Shown here: positions 55,115-63,958 of the stretch, piece after piece
Layout of the letters: the number at the start of each line of letters is the position of its first letter
Numbering within the stretch: the stretch's first letter is position 1
NCBI GenBank assembly: GCA_023386315.1
Contig: JAEWJZ010000013.1
Span: 110,266-174,265, forward strand
From: Bacillota bacterium
GTDB lineage: Bacteria; Bacillota; Clostridia; Lachnospirales; Lachnospiraceae
Reading direction: 5' to 3'
Length of the DNA: 64,000 nt
Notes under the pieces: model-generated
The model's database searches: none
Seen by the model: only the letters and a program-made list of their open reading frames with translations
Told to the model about the DNA's origin: nothing
Translations under genes and position numbers: made by a program

Positions 55115-55592
55115 AAGAGAGGATGGAACGTATTTGTTAAACTGGCTCACGGACCGGCGTATGCTTGGGATGTGGTGCAGAGAGCATTTTATATTTCCAT
55201 TGTCAGCCGGTCAGCTGGACCGGTATTACAAAGAGCTGGAAAATGACCCTTATGCCTTCGGATTTACTGCGTTAAATGAGAGGGGAGTTCCGGTAGGAAG
55301 CTTTCGGATGTCCGGAGTGGATTATGAGAATAAAAGCGTTCACCTCGGTTTTATTGTCATTGACCAGAGCCTGCGGGGACAGGGACTTGGAGAACGAATG
55401 GTTTCACTGGCAGTCCGCTACGGGAAGGAATTTCTGGGAATGGAACGGATCACGTTAAATGTATTTGACTGCAATCCCGGAGCCAAACGGTGCTATGAGA
55501 AAGCTGGATTTAAAGAGGAACAGTTTAAAAAAGAAGATTTTGCCTACGAAGAGGAACAATGGGGGAACTACCTTATGGTTTATGGAGAATGA
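55083..55592 (+). CDS. GNAT family N-acetyltransferase
   Basis: The 169-residue protein has RLRPYKREDG at the start, HLGFIVIDQSLRGQGLGERMVSLAVRY (the acetyl-CoA-binding signature) and LNVFDCNPGAKRCYEKAGFKEE. It transfers an acetyl group from acetyl-CoA to an unidentified amine. ATG 55083 follows GAGGAGAGAGAGG and lies inside the end of the helicase gene, suggesting translational coupling. It is followed by a hairpin and converges on the LysR gene. Confidence 0.85.
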   Translation: MEQILRLRPYKREDGTYLLNWLTDRRMLGMWCREHFIFPLSAGQLDRYYKELENDPYAFGFTALNERGVPVGSFRMSGVDYENKSVHLGFIVIDQSLRGQGLGERMVSLAVRYGKEFLGMERITLNVFDCNPGAKRCYEKAGFKEEQFKKEDFAYEEEQWGNYLMVYGE

Positions 55593-55594
55593 GA

Positions 55595-55635
55595 GTAATC
55601 CCGTTGCCGGAAGAATAATCCGGCAGCGGGATTAC
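55595..55635. other. Long hairpin between convergent genes
   Basis: GTAATCCCGTTGCCGGA (55595-55611) is complementary, with one G-T pair, to TCCGGCAGCGGGATTAC (55619-55635). There is no clear T-tract on either strand, but it may terminate or block opposing transcription. Confidence 0.7.
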
Positions 55636-55637
55636 GG

Positions 55638-56513
55638 TCAGAGCATGTCCATAAATTGTCTGGAAGCCTGAGAAACGGGTATATTTTCATTATAGGCCAC
55701 AACCATCTGGCGGGTGGGCAGTTTTTCTGTCAGCTTCACCTGGAATAAATCTCTATCATTATTCGGGATGCAAAAGTCCGGGACAAAGGCGATTCCAAGC
55801 CCGATACGTGCCAGATCGATTAAAAGGTCGTTGCTGCTGAGCTCAATTTCAGGAACTAAGTCCAGCTGCTCCTTCTGGAACATATGATGGAGAAATTCAC
55901 TGGTGGTGCTTTTCCGGTCCAGCATGAGAATGGGGTAGGTCTGAAGCTTCTGAAGGTTAACTGTCGTCCCTTTTAATGGAAAATATTCCTGATTCGCCAC
56001 AAATACGTCTGCGAATTCATTAATCACCCGAATCTTCTGGGAACTTAAAAGACCTGAATTGGGATAGTTGGTGATGATGAAATCCACCTGACCGTTCTCC
56101 AGTAAATGGGCGCATTCAATGGAGGTCTGATTGGTCACCTTGATATGCACATTCGGGTAGGCTTTATGAAATCTGTTTAAATAGGGGACCAGATAATAGC
56201 GGCAGATGGTATCACTGGCTCCGATGCGCAGCTGGCCTCCGTTTAAGGTATTGGCTTCCAGAAGCTGGTTTTCACCCTTTTGGATGAGGTTAATGGCAGG
56301 CTCGATGTGTTTTAGAAGGATCTCCCCTTCCGGAGTGAGCTGGACCTTTTTGGTGCTTCTGATAAAGAGTGTCTGGTTTAATTTCTTCTCCAGTACCTTC
56401 ACTGACTGGCTGACTGCAGACTGGGAAATAAAGAGCTGTTTGGAGGCCTCCGAAAAACTAAGTGTAGCGGCAACATGATAAAAAACTTTGTACAGTTCAT
56501 AATTAATATCCAT
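55638..56513 (-). CDS. LysR family transcriptional regulator
   Basis: The 291-residue protein has a LysR winged helix (residues 1-60, LSFSEASKQLFISQSAVSQSVKVLEKKL) and a substrate-binding domain. Two ATGs stand side by side; ATG 56513 lies seven bases from AGGAGGG and is preferred to 56516. It is divergent from the sigma-like gene. Its target genes are unknown; the sigma-like gene or its own promoter are the closest candidates. Confidence 0.9.
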   Translation of the reverse strand: MDINYELYKVFYHVAATLSFSEASKQLFISQSAVSQSVKVLEKKLNQTLFIRSTKKVQLTPEGEILLKHIEPAINLIQKGENQLLEANTLNGGQLRIGASDTICRYYLVPYLNRFHKAYPNVHIKVTNQTSIECAHLLENGQVDFIITNYPNSGLLSSQKIRVINEFADVFVANQEYFPLKGTTVNLQKLQTYPILMLDRKSTTSEFLHHMFQKEQLDLVPEIELSSNDLLIDLARIGLGIAFVPDFCIPNNDRDLFQVKLTEKLPTRQMVVAYNENIPVSQASRQFMDML

Positions 56514-56523
56514 CATTAGCCCT

Positions 56524-56539
56524 CCTTATAAATATAAGG
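56524..56539. other. Palindrome over the LysR ribosome-binding site
   Basis: On the minus strand CCTTATA-TT-TATAAGG is a seven-base inverted repeat whose right arm is part of the AAGGAGG site, so the mRNA could fold and hide it. Confidence 0.4.
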
Positions 56540-56541
56540 AT

Positions 56542-56571
56542 ATTCTATCACAATATTGATTGATTTGTAAA
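56542..56571 (-). promoter_or_regulatory. Candidate promoter of the LysR gene
   Basis: On the minus strand TTTACA (56571-56566) and TAGAAT (56547-56542) have an 18-base spacer. Confidence 0.55.
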
Positions 56572-56576
56572 GGAAA

Positions 56577-56605
56577 TTGACAAATTTGTTGGACTGAGGT
56601 ATAGT
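56577..56605 (+). promoter_or_regulatory. Promoter of the sigma-like gene
   Basis: TTGACA (56577-56582) and TATAGT (56600-56605) have a 17-base spacer and lie 46 bases before ATG 56652. Confidence 0.8.
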
Positions 56606-56651
56606 AACGGGCACAGGAATCAGGTGACTATAAAAAAAGGAGTGAAAAAAT

Positions 56652-57257
56652 ATGCATGATAATTTTTACCAGATGTATTTGGATGAGATGGGAGAAATCA
56701 CTCCCTGTACAGGAGAAGAACAGTTAAAGCTGATTGCGGATTTAAGAGGCGGAAATCAGGATGCGAAAAAGAGGCTTGTAGAAGGAAACTTAAGAGTTGC
56801 TCTGGAATATGCCAAAGAATATGACGGAAAGGGCGTGCTTTTGTCTGACCTGGTACAGGAGGCCAACATGGCTCTTTTAATGGCAGTGGAAGAATATGCA
56901 AAAGCAGGCGGGGAAACCGGATTTGACAGTTATGTGGGTCAGAAAATAAAGAAAGCCCTGGAACTGGCTGTGGAAGAGGAACTGTCTGCAGACCGGACAG
57001 GAGAGGAACTGGCGGCCAGAGTCAATGTTCTTTCCCAGATTTCCCAGACTCTTGCGGCAGAGCTTGGACGGGAGGCTACTGTGGAGGAGCTTGCGGATAA
57101 GATGAAAATGAGCGTGGATGAAATTCAGGGAATTATGAAGATGGCAATGGATGCGGTGAGTCTGAACGCGGAAAATGCGGATTTAGAATCATTGGCAGAA
57201 GTCAGTGATCTGGAAATTACCGAATCCGATGAGGAAGATTACGATTACGAAGTTTAA
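56652..57257 (+). CDS. Sigma-70-like protein without region 4
   Basis: The 201-residue protein resembles a housekeeping sigma factor from region 1.2 (MYLDEMGEITPCTGEEQLKL, about 8-28) through region 2 (LSDLVQEANMALLMAVEEYA) to region 3 (LAAELGREATVEELADKMKM, 134-152). It then ends in an acidic tail instead of region 4. Where sigma-A has YATWWIRQ, this protein has YVGQKIKK, so the aromatic residues needed to melt the -10 DNA are gone. It may bind RNA polymerase without starting transcription normally. The phosphatase gene follows 17 bases later. I do not know its function. Confidence 0.75.
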   Translation: MHDNFYQMYLDEMGEITPCTGEEQLKLIADLRGGNQDAKKRLVEGNLRVALEYAKEYDGKGVLLSDLVQEANMALLMAVEEYAKAGGETGFDSYVGQKIKKALELAVEEELSADRTGEELAARVNVLSQISQTLAAELGREATVEELADKMKMSVDEIQGIMKMAMDAVSLNAENADLESLAEVSDLEITESDEEDYDYEV

Positions 57258-57274
57258 ATACCAGGAGAAAAATG

Positions 57275-57889
57275 ATGAGGATATATCTGATACGTCATGG
57301 ACAGACAGATTGGAACATACAGGGAAAGATTCAGGGGAGCCACGACATTCCTTTGAATGAAACGGGGCTTATGCAGGCGGAGAAGCTGGCTGCAGGTATG
57401 GAGTCAAGACCGGTAAAAAAAATATTTTCCAGTACGCTTAAAAGGGCAATGAAAACGGCAGAAGCTCTTGGAAGCAGGCAGGAGGCAGAAATCATCCCAA
57501 TGCCCCAGCTCATAGAAGTGGAGTTCGGAAAGTGGGAAGGGCTGACATGGGAAGAGATTGAGAAAGCTTACCCCAAAGAATACAGACACTGGGTAACCGA
57601 TCCTGCCCAGGCTGCACCTCCTGGCGGAGAAAGCCAGAAAGAGATTATAAACCGCTGCAAGGCGGCATTATATGAGATAATAAAACAAACCGGCGGAAGG
57701 GAAGATATTGCAGTGGTATCCCATGGAGCGACTCTTGCCTGGCTGGTTTCCGTCATGCTGGGACCGGATGTGGAAGATGAAAGCATTATTGTAGAGAATG
57801 CCAGCATCACTACGGTTCATTACAGCCCTCTGACTGAAATTTTTACAGTAGTGGAAAAGAATGATACATCCCATATGACATCTTTATAG
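57275..57889 (+). CDS. Histidine phosphatase superfamily protein (phosphoglycerate-mutase-like)
   Basis: The 204-residue protein has the catalytic LIRHGQTDWN, FSSTLKRAMKTAE with a conserved Arg, and VVSHGATLAWL with the second His. It is in the branch of small phosphatases (CobC/PhoE/GpmB-like) that act on phosphosugars or nucleotides. AGGAG at 57263 favours ATG 57275 over the adjacent 57272. It follows the sigma-like gene and is probably in its operon. Confidence 0.88.
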   Translation: MRIYLIRHGQTDWNIQGKIQGSHDIPLNETGLMQAEKLAAGMESRPVKKIFSSTLKRAMKTAEALGSRQEAEIIPMPQLIEVEFGKWEGLTWEEIEKAYPKEYRHWVTDPAQAAPPGGESQKEIINRCKAALYEIIKQTGGREDIAVVSHGATLAWLVSVMLGPDVEDESIIVENASITTVHYSPLTEIFTVVEKNDTSHMTSL

Positions 57890-57901
57890 CGTCTGCCATA
57901 T

Positions 57902-57932
57902 AAAAAAGGGAAAGCTTTTTAAAGCTTTCCCT
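57902..57932 (-). terminator. Terminator of the orphan minus-strand gene
   Basis: AGGGAAAGCTTT (57907-57918) and AAAGCTTTCCCT (57921-57932) are perfect complements; on the minus strand six T residues follow. It lies between convergent genes. Confidence 0.8.
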
Positions 57933-57937
57933 GATCT

Positions 57938-58255
57938 TTAATCAAACAATGTTTCAACCAGAATCTTCATCATGGAAGGGGTGGTGCGGATAAACAGCCT
58001 GTCACGTCCGCTGCAGCGGATGGTAGTTTTAAGCATATCCTCTTTGGAGGCGGAGGTATCGAATATGCCTACCATATTGGCGCAGGATTCCACGATGGAA
58101 TTAAGCTGTCCGGCCTTCTGAATAAAGGTATCAATATGGCTTTCCCTAAGCTGCAGGCAGACTTCCAAACTGGGAATCTGCTCATCTGTCTGATACTGTG
58201 TGCTTTCAAATAAATATTTCTGGGATAAATCTTTTAACTGCTGATCAAGTTCCAT
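57938..58255 (-). CDS. Hypothetical protein
   Basis: The 105-residue acidic protein has no signal peptide or membrane segment. It is mostly helical, with a possible coiled coil in its middle (ESHIDTFIQKAGQLNSIV). GAAGGAG precedes its ATG and a good promoter lies upstream (58292-58320), so it looks like a real gene. I do not recognise the family. Confidence 0.65.
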   Translation of the reverse strand: MELDQQLKDLSQKYLFESTQYQTDEQIPSLEVCLQLRESHIDTFIQKAGQLNSIVESCANMVGIFDTSASKEDMLKTTIRCSGRDRLFIRTTPSMMKILVETLFD

Positions 58256-58291
58256 TCAATTAACGCTCCTTCATAAAAAAAATCCTTTACT

Positions 58292-58320
58292 ACTATATTG
58301 TAAAATCTTTCTTTTTTCAA
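58292..58320 (-). promoter_or_regulatory. Promoter of the orphan gene
   Basis: On the minus strand TTGAAA (58320-58315) and TATAGT (58297-58292) have a 17-base spacer. Confidence 0.7.
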
Positions 58321-58441
58321 GCGGTGTTATAAAACATGAAGAGATATGTCAAAATAAGTCGATTTGTAATTCTTCAGAACATACTGACCAATCCTGTTCT
58401 TATTGTAAGACAATGAAAAATTGTGAATCATTTATCTAGGG

Positions 58442-58470
58442 TTGATTTTCTGTTCTCTCTATATTATGAT
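58442..58470 (+). promoter_or_regulatory. Promoter of the phosphofructokinase gene
   Basis: TTGATT (58442-58447) and TATGAT (58465-58470) have a 17-base spacer, 58 bases before ATG 58529. An earlier in-frame ATG at 58442 lies in the promoter and is not the start. Confidence 0.65.
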
Positions 58471-58528
58471 AGCATTATCAGATAATTGTAAGTACTTACA
58501 AAAAAGCATCAGGGAGGAAGCTGTCAAT

Positions 58529-59776
58529 ATGAAGGAAATCAGGGGTAATGTGATCGTCGGCCAGTCGGGAGGACCAACCGCAGTGATTAATTCCAGCCTT
58601 GTGGGAGTGTATAAAACGGCAAAAGACAGAGGGGCGAAAATCGTATATGGAATGCTTCATGGGATTCAGGGGCTGCTTGAGAACCGTGTGGTGGACTTGT
58701 CCGAACACATTAAGAGTGATCTGGATATCGAGCTGTTAAAGCGGACGCCATCGTCTTATCTTGGCTCCTGCAGATATAAGCTGCCGGAAATCCATGAAGA
58801 TCAGGAGATTTACAGAAAAATATTTAAAATATTAGAAGACATGGAGATTGAATATTTCTTCTATATAGGCGGAAATGATTCCATGGATACCATTAAGAAG
58901 TTATCCGATTATTCTATTTTAAACGGCAGCAGGATACGTTTTATGGGAGTTCCAAAAACCATTGATAATGATCTGGCAGCCACGGATCATACGCCCGGAT
59001 ATGGAAGTGCTGCAAAGTACATCGGTTCCATTACAAAGGAGGTAATCCGGGATGGTCTTGTGTACGATCAGCAGAATGTAACCCTGATTGAGATTATGGG
59101 ACGGAATGCAGGCTGGCTTACCGGAGCCGCGGCGCTGGCAAAGTGTGAGGACTGTGAAGGGCCGGATATGATTTTCCTTCCGGAGATTTCTTTTGATATA
59201 GAAAATTTTATGAAAAAGGTGGCGGAGCTTCACAAACGGAAAAAATCAGTGGTGGTTGCCATTTCTGAAGGAATCCGGGTGGAAGACGGCAGATATGTCT
59301 GTGAACTGACGGATAATGTGGATTATGTGGATGCCTTCGGACACCGGCAGCTTACCGGAGCGGCCAGATTCCTTGCAGGCCGGATTGCAAGGGAAACCGG
59401 CTGCAAGACGAGAGCCATTGAGTTCAGTTCACTCCAAAGATGTGCTTCCCATATGGTTTCCAGAGTGGATATTACAGAGGCCTACCAGGTAGGAGGAGCT
59501 GCTGTGAAGGCGGCTTTTGAGGGGGAAACAGGAAAGATGGTAATTCTAAAGCGAATCTCTGATGATCCCTATATCTGTGTAACAGATATTTATGATGTCC
59601 ATAAGATTGCAAACATTGAAAAAAAGGTTCCAAGAGAATGGATCAATAAAGCGGGTGATTATGTGACAGAAGAGTTTATCAGTTATATCCGCCCGTTAAT
59701 TCAGGCGGAACTGACTCCCATCATGACGGATGGCCTTCCAAGACATCTGTATTGCAAAGATCATACCAATGAATAA
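58529..59776 (+). CDS. PPi-type 6-phosphofructokinase
   Basis: The 415-residue protein has the phosphofructokinase fold with GQSGGPTAVINSSL, GGNDSMDT, GVPKTIDNDL and IEIMGRNAGWLTG. The Asp in the GGxDS motif and the Lys in PKTIDND mark the pyrophosphate-dependent type, while ATP enzymes read GGDGS and PGTIDND. It would phosphorylate fructose-6-phosphate with PPi and works reversibly. The start ATG 58529 follows AGGGAGGAAG. Length fits the PPi-type family. Activity should be tested, because these residues do not always predict it. Confidence 0.88.
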   Translation: MKEIRGNVIVGQSGGPTAVINSSLVGVYKTAKDRGAKIVYGMLHGIQGLLENRVVDLSEHIKSDLDIELLKRTPSSYLGSCRYKLPEIHEDQEIYRKIFKILEDMEIEYFFYIGGNDSMDTIKKLSDYSILNGSRIRFMGVPKTIDNDLAATDHTPGYGSAAKYIGSITKEVIRDGLVYDQQNVTLIEIMGRNAGWLTGAAALAKCEDCEGPDMIFLPEISFDIENFMKKVAELHKRKKSVVVAISEGIRVEDGRYVCELTDNVDYVDAFGHRQLTGAARFLAGRIARETGCKTRAIEFSSLQRCASHMVSRVDITEAYQVGGAAVKAAFEGETGKMVILKRISDDPYICVTDIYDVHKIANIEKKVPREWINKAGDYVTEEFISYIRPLIQAELTPIMTDGLPRHLYCKDHTNE

Positions 59777-59778
59777 AG

Positions 59779-59815
59779 AAACGGTGCCGAAACGGATTAA
59801 GTTCGGCACCGTTTA
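59779..59815 (+). terminator. Terminator after the phosphofructokinase gene
   Basis: AAACGGTGCCGAA (59779-59791) and TTCGGCACCGTTT (59802-59814) form a perfect 13-base stem with a modest T-rich tail. Confidence 0.75.
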
Positions 59816-59948
59816 TTAATTAAAGTGATTAATGACATAAGATATATTAATTTCTCTAATTGATATGTTTTATGGTATGATAATTGTACGATAATAACAG
59901 GGAAGTCTGACCTGATGGATCATAAGGATTCTTTACAAGGAGGAAATT

Positions 59949-62900
59949 ATGAGTGTAAGAAGAGTATACGTTGAGAAAAAAGCAGCCTATGCCGTAAAAG
60001 CAGGAGAACTGAAAGAGGAGATCGCAAATTATCTGGGAATCGGCACAGTGACTGATGTGCGGGTTCTGATCCGGTACGATGTGGAAAATTTATCCGAGGA
60101 GACCTATAAACTGGCTCTTACTACCGTTTTTTCAGAACCTGCCGTTGACCTGGTTTATGAGGAAGAAGTTCCGGTAAAAGAAGGGGATACTGTTTTTACA
60201 GTGGAATATCTTCCGGGACAGTTTGACCAGAGAGCGGATTCTGCAGAGCAGTGTGTGAAGATTCTCAGGGAAGATGAGGAACCGGTGATTAAATCTGCAA
60301 CCACCTATGTCATTTCCGGCGCTCTCACAAACGCTCAGGCAGAGGAAGTGAAGTCCTTTTGTATCAATCCAGTGGATTCCAGACAGGCAGAGGAGACAAA
60401 ACCCCAGACCCTTGTTACTGTATTTGACATACCGGAAGATGTTATTATTTTTGACGGATTTCAGAATCTGGAAGAAACAAAGTTAAAGGATTTATATAAT
60501 TCCTTAAATCTTGCCATGACGTTTCAGGATTTCCTCCATATTCAGAACTATTACAGGGATGAAGAACACAGAGATCCAACCATGACGGAAATCCGGGTGC
60601 TTGATACTTACTGGTCGGATCATTGCCGTCATACCACATTCCAGACCGAGTTAAAGGAAGTGGAATTTACAGACGGGGACTATAAAAAGCCTATGGAGGA
60701 CACGTACCGCCGCTATCTTACTGACAGGGAGGAAGTACTGAAGGGGAAGAGCGGAAAGTTTGTCTGCCTCATGGATCTGGCCCTGATGGCCATGAAGAAG
60801 CTGCGCCTGGAAGGAAAACTTGAGGATCTGGAAGTATCTGATGAAATCAATGCGTGCAGCATTGTAGTTCCGGTGGAAATTGACGGAAAAGAAGAGGAAT
60901 GGCTTGTAAATTTCAAAAATGAAACCCACAACCATCCAACGGAAATCGAGCCTTTTGGAGGTGCAGCAACCTGTCTTGGCGGAGCCATCAGAGATCCCCT
61001 TTCCGGACGTACCTATGTTTATCAGGCCATGCGTGTGACCGGTGCCGCTGATCCCACCAGGCCTTTAAAGGAGACGTTAAAGGGAAAGCTGCCTCAGAGA
61101 AAGATCGTGACAGGAGCAGCCAGGGGATACAGCTCTTACGGAAATCAGATCGGTCTTGCAACCGGTTATGTTAAGGAAATCTATCACCCGGACTACGTAG
61201 CGAAGAGAATGGAAATCGGAGCGGTTATGGGCGCAGCGCCCAGGAAAAACGTAATCCGGGAAACGTCTGATCCAGGTGATATTATTATCCTTCTGGGTGG
61301 AAGAACCGGACGTGACGGCTGCGGAGGCGCTACCGGTTCCTCTAAAGTTCATACGGAAGATTCCATTGAAACCTGCGGTGCAGAGGTTCAGAAAGGAAAT
61401 GCTCCTACCGAAAGAAAGATCCAGAGATTATTCCGCAGGGCAGAAGTCAGCCGCATTATTAAAAAGTGTAATGACTTCGGCGCAGGCGGTGTTTCTGTAG
61501 CAATCGGTGAGCTGGCAGAGGGACTTAAAATCGACCTGGACAAGGTTCCGAAAAAATATGCCGGACTTGACGGAACGGAAATCGCTATTTCCGAGTCCCA
61601 GGAGCGTATGGCAGTGGTGATTGATCCAAAAGAGGTGGATCAGTTCCTTTCCTATGCAGCAGAGGAGAACTTAGAGGCGGTTGCAGTTGCAGTGGTGACG
61701 GAAGAACCAAGACTTGTGATGAGTTGGAGAGGGAAAACCATTGTTGATATCAGCCGTGGATTTTTAGATACCAACGGAGCTCATCAGGAAGCGTCTGTCG
61801 TTGTGGAAGTTCCTTCAAAAGACGGCAGTGCTTTTGGTAAGAAGGATGTCACAGATGTAAAGAGTACCTGGCTCAGCATGCTTTCCGGTTTAAATGTATG
61901 CTCCCAGAAGGGACTGGTGGAGATGTTTGACGGCTCCATCGGTGCAGGAAGTGTCTTTATGCCTTATGGAGGCAGATACCAGCTTACAGAAACACAGTCC
62001 ATGGTAGCGAAACTTCCTCTGGAACAGGGCACTACTGATACGGTTACCATGATGAGCTATGGCTTTGATCCTTATTTATCCAGCTGGAGCCCTTATCATG
62101 GAGCTGTCTATGCAGTTTTGTCATCGGTTGCTAAAATTGTGGCAGCAGGCGGTGATTATAAAAAAATCCGTTTCACCTTCCAGGAATATTTCCGCCGCAT
62201 GTCAGAGGATCCTGCGCGCTGGAGCCAGCCATTTGCAGCTCTTTTAGGAGCTTACCATGCCCAGATGGGCTTTGGTCTGCCGTCCATTGGAGGTAAGGAC
62301 AGTATGTCGGGTACCTTCCAGGATGTGGATGTTCCGCCAACCCTTGTTTCCTTTGCAGTAGATATTGCCAGCCATAAGCACATTATCACTCCTGAACTCA
62401 AACAGCCGGGAAGCACACTGGTTCTGGTTGAAATTCAAAAGGACGAGTATGATCTTCCGGTTTATGAACAGGTCATGGACATTTACGGAAAATTGTTTGA
62501 GGATATAAAGGCCCGGCGTGTGATCTCAGCTTACGCAGTAGAAAGCAATGGTATTTGCGAAGCAGTGAGCAAGATGGCCTTTGGAAACAAGCTGGGAGTT
62601 AAGCTTGATGAAACAATGAAGCCGGAGCAGATTTTTGAGGCAGGCTGGGGAAATCTTGTATGTGAGATTGCAGATGGTAAGGCGGCAGAGCTTTTGATTC
62701 CCCATACCGTAATCGGTAAAGTGACAGATCAGGGATTATTTGAATATGGAACTGTAAAAATCTCCATAGAAGAGGCAATCCACGCATGGACAAAGACTCT
62801 TGAGGAGGTATTTCCCACCATATCAGGCGCAAAAGAGGAAGCTGTGGCTGAGAAACTTTATGAGACATCAAAGCTCTATGTCTGCAGGAACAAGGTTACA

Positions 62901-63698
62901 AGGCCTACCGTATTCATTCCGGTATTCCCGGGAACCAACTGTGAATATGACAGCACCAGAGCCTTTGAAAAAGCAGGTGCCAACGTGGTTACCCGTGTAT
63001 TTAGAAATATAACCGCGGGTGACATCCGGGAATCCATTGAGTGCTACAAAACAGAGATCAGCAAATCCCAGATCGTCATGTTCCCGGGAGGATTCTCAGC
63101 TGGTGACGAACCGGACGGATCTGCCAAGTTCTTTGCTGCAGTATTCAGAAATGCAGCCATTAAGGAAGAGATCACAAAGCTTATGGAAGAAAGAGACGGT
63201 CTGATGTTAGGCATCTGCAACGGTTTCCAGGCACTGATTAAGCTGGGGCTGGTACCGGAAGGCGCTGTTACAAAGCAGAGAGAGGATTCGCCTACTCTTG
63301 CCATGAATACCATCGGACGTCATATATCCAAGATGGTATATACAAAAGTGGTTTCCAACAAGTCTCCATGGCTTTCCGGCGCACAATTAGGCGGCGTTTA
63401 CTGCAATCCTGCTTCTCATGGTGAGGGACGGTTTGTTGCCAATGAGGAATGGCTGGAGAGGCTGATTCAAAACGGTCAGGTGGCAACTCAGTATGTAGAT
63501 GCATCTGGCTGCCCGACCATGATTGAGGACTGGAATCCAAACGGTTCTTATATGGCGATCGAAGGTATTACAAGTCCTGACGGAAGAATCCTTGGCAAGA
63601 TGGCGCATTCCGAGCGGCGGGGAGACGGCGTTGCAATGAATATCTATGGAGAACAGGATATGTTAGTTTTTGAATCAGGAGTAAATTATTTTAAATAA
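59949..63698 (+). CDS. Phosphoribosylformylglycinamidine synthase, single chain
   Basis: The 1249-residue protein makes FGAM from FGAR, glutamine and ATP in purine synthesis. It has an N-terminal PurS-like part, a synthase region with FKNETHNHPTEIEPFGGAAT, GGRTGRDGCGGATGSS, a second synthase half, and a C-terminal glutamine amidotransferase (VMFPGGFSAGDEPDG, catalytic Cys in LGICNGFQA, His in SHGEGRF). It fuses what smaller bacteria encode as PurS, PurQ and PurL. AAGGAGG sits before the ATG. A weak extended -10 (TGGTATGAT, near 59873) is the only promoter signal. No purine riboswitch was seen. Confidence 0.95.
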   Translation: MSVRRVYVEKKAAYAVKAGELKEEIANYLGIGTVTDVRVLIRYDVENLSEETYKLALTTVFSEPAVDLVYEEEVPVKEGDTVFTVEYLPGQFDQRADSAEQCVKILREDEEPVIKSATTYVISGALTNAQAEEVKSFCINPVDSRQAEETKPQTLVTVFDIPEDVIIFDGFQNLEETKLKDLYNSLNLAMTFQDFLHIQNYYRDEEHRDPTMTEIRVLDTYWSDHCRHTTFQTELKEVEFTDGDYKKPMEDTYRRYLTDREEVLKGKSGKFVCLMDLALMAMKKLRLEGKLEDLEVSDEINACSIVVPVEIDGKEEEWLVNFKNETHNHPTEIEPFGGAATCLGGAIRDPLSGRTYVYQAMRVTGAADPTRPLKETLKGKLPQRKIVTGAARGYSSYGNQIGLATGYVKEIYHPDYVAKRMEIGAVMGAAPRKNVIRETSDPGDIIILLGGRTGRDGCGGATGSSKVHTEDSIETCGAEVQKGNAPTERKIQRLFRRAEVSRIIKKCNDFGAGGVSVAIGELAEGLKIDLDKVPKKYAGLDGTEIAISESQERMAVVIDPKEVDQFLSYAAEENLEAVAVAVVTEEPRLVMSWRGKTIVDISRGFLDTNGAHQEASVVVEVPSKDGSAFGKKDVTDVKSTWLSMLSGLNVCSQKGLVEMFDGSIGAGSVFMPYGGRYQLTETQSMVAKLPLEQGTTDTVTMMSYGFDPYLSSWSPYHGAVYAVLSSVAKIVAAGGDYKKIRFTFQEYFRRMSEDPARWSQPFAALLGAYHAQMGFGLPSIGGKDSMSGTFQDVDVPPTLVSFAVDIASHKHIITPELKQPGSTLVLVEIQKDEYDLPVYEQVMDIYGKLFEDIKARRVISAYAVESNGICEAVSKMAFGNKLGVKLDETMKPEQIFEAGWGNLVCEIADGKAAELLIPHTVIGKVTDQGLFEYGTVKISIEEAIHAWTKTLEEVFPTISGAKEEAVAEKLYETSKLYVCRNKVTRPTVFIPVFPGTNCEYDSTRAFEKAGANVVTRVFRNITAGDIRESIECYKTEISKSQIVMFPGGFSAGDEPDGSAKFFAAVFRNAAIKEEITKLMEERDGLMLGICNGFQALIKLGLVPEGAVTKQREDSPTLAMNTIGRHISKMVYTKVVSNKSPWLSGAQLGGVYCNPASHGEGRFVANEEWLERLIQNGQVATQYVDASGCPTMIEDWNPNGSYMAIEGITSPDGRILGKMAHSERRGDGVAMNIYGEQDMLVFESGVNYFK

Positions 63699-63792
63699 AT
63701 GAAACTGACGTCCTTTCGGTAATTTGAAATTTCCTAACAAAGCAATCAACTCGTTCATAGAGAGACTTAAAAAAGAATATAACGATATTTTT

Positions 63793-63834
63793 AAAGACCT
63801 TGTGCAGATTTAATTTTGTATAAGGTCTTTTTTT
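63793..63834 (+). terminator. Terminator after the FGAM synthase gene
   Basis: AAAGACCTT (63793-63801) and AAGGTCTTT (63822-63830) form a stem followed by T residues. The rest of 63699-63958 holds only AT-rich sequence and a short frame I reject as a gene. Confidence 0.8.
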
Positions 63835-63958
63835 CGAGATAATCTTAGAATAAGAACATTTATTTATAGAAATGAAGCAAACTATGGAAAATTTTATTGA
63901 GTAAGAAGAGATAGAGCTGTAAAATAGAAGATGAAATAAATTTTTGGGGGAATAAAGT

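Noticed and set aside
59815..59948. Purine riboswitch upstream of the FGAM synthase gene.
   Set aside because: None of the conserved three-way junction sequences was seen in this short leader.
63721..63813. Short open frame after the FGAM synthase gene that reads like helix-forming residues (IERLKKEYNDIF).
   Set aside because: No ATG or ribosome site, only about 30 codons, and its end overlaps the terminator stem.
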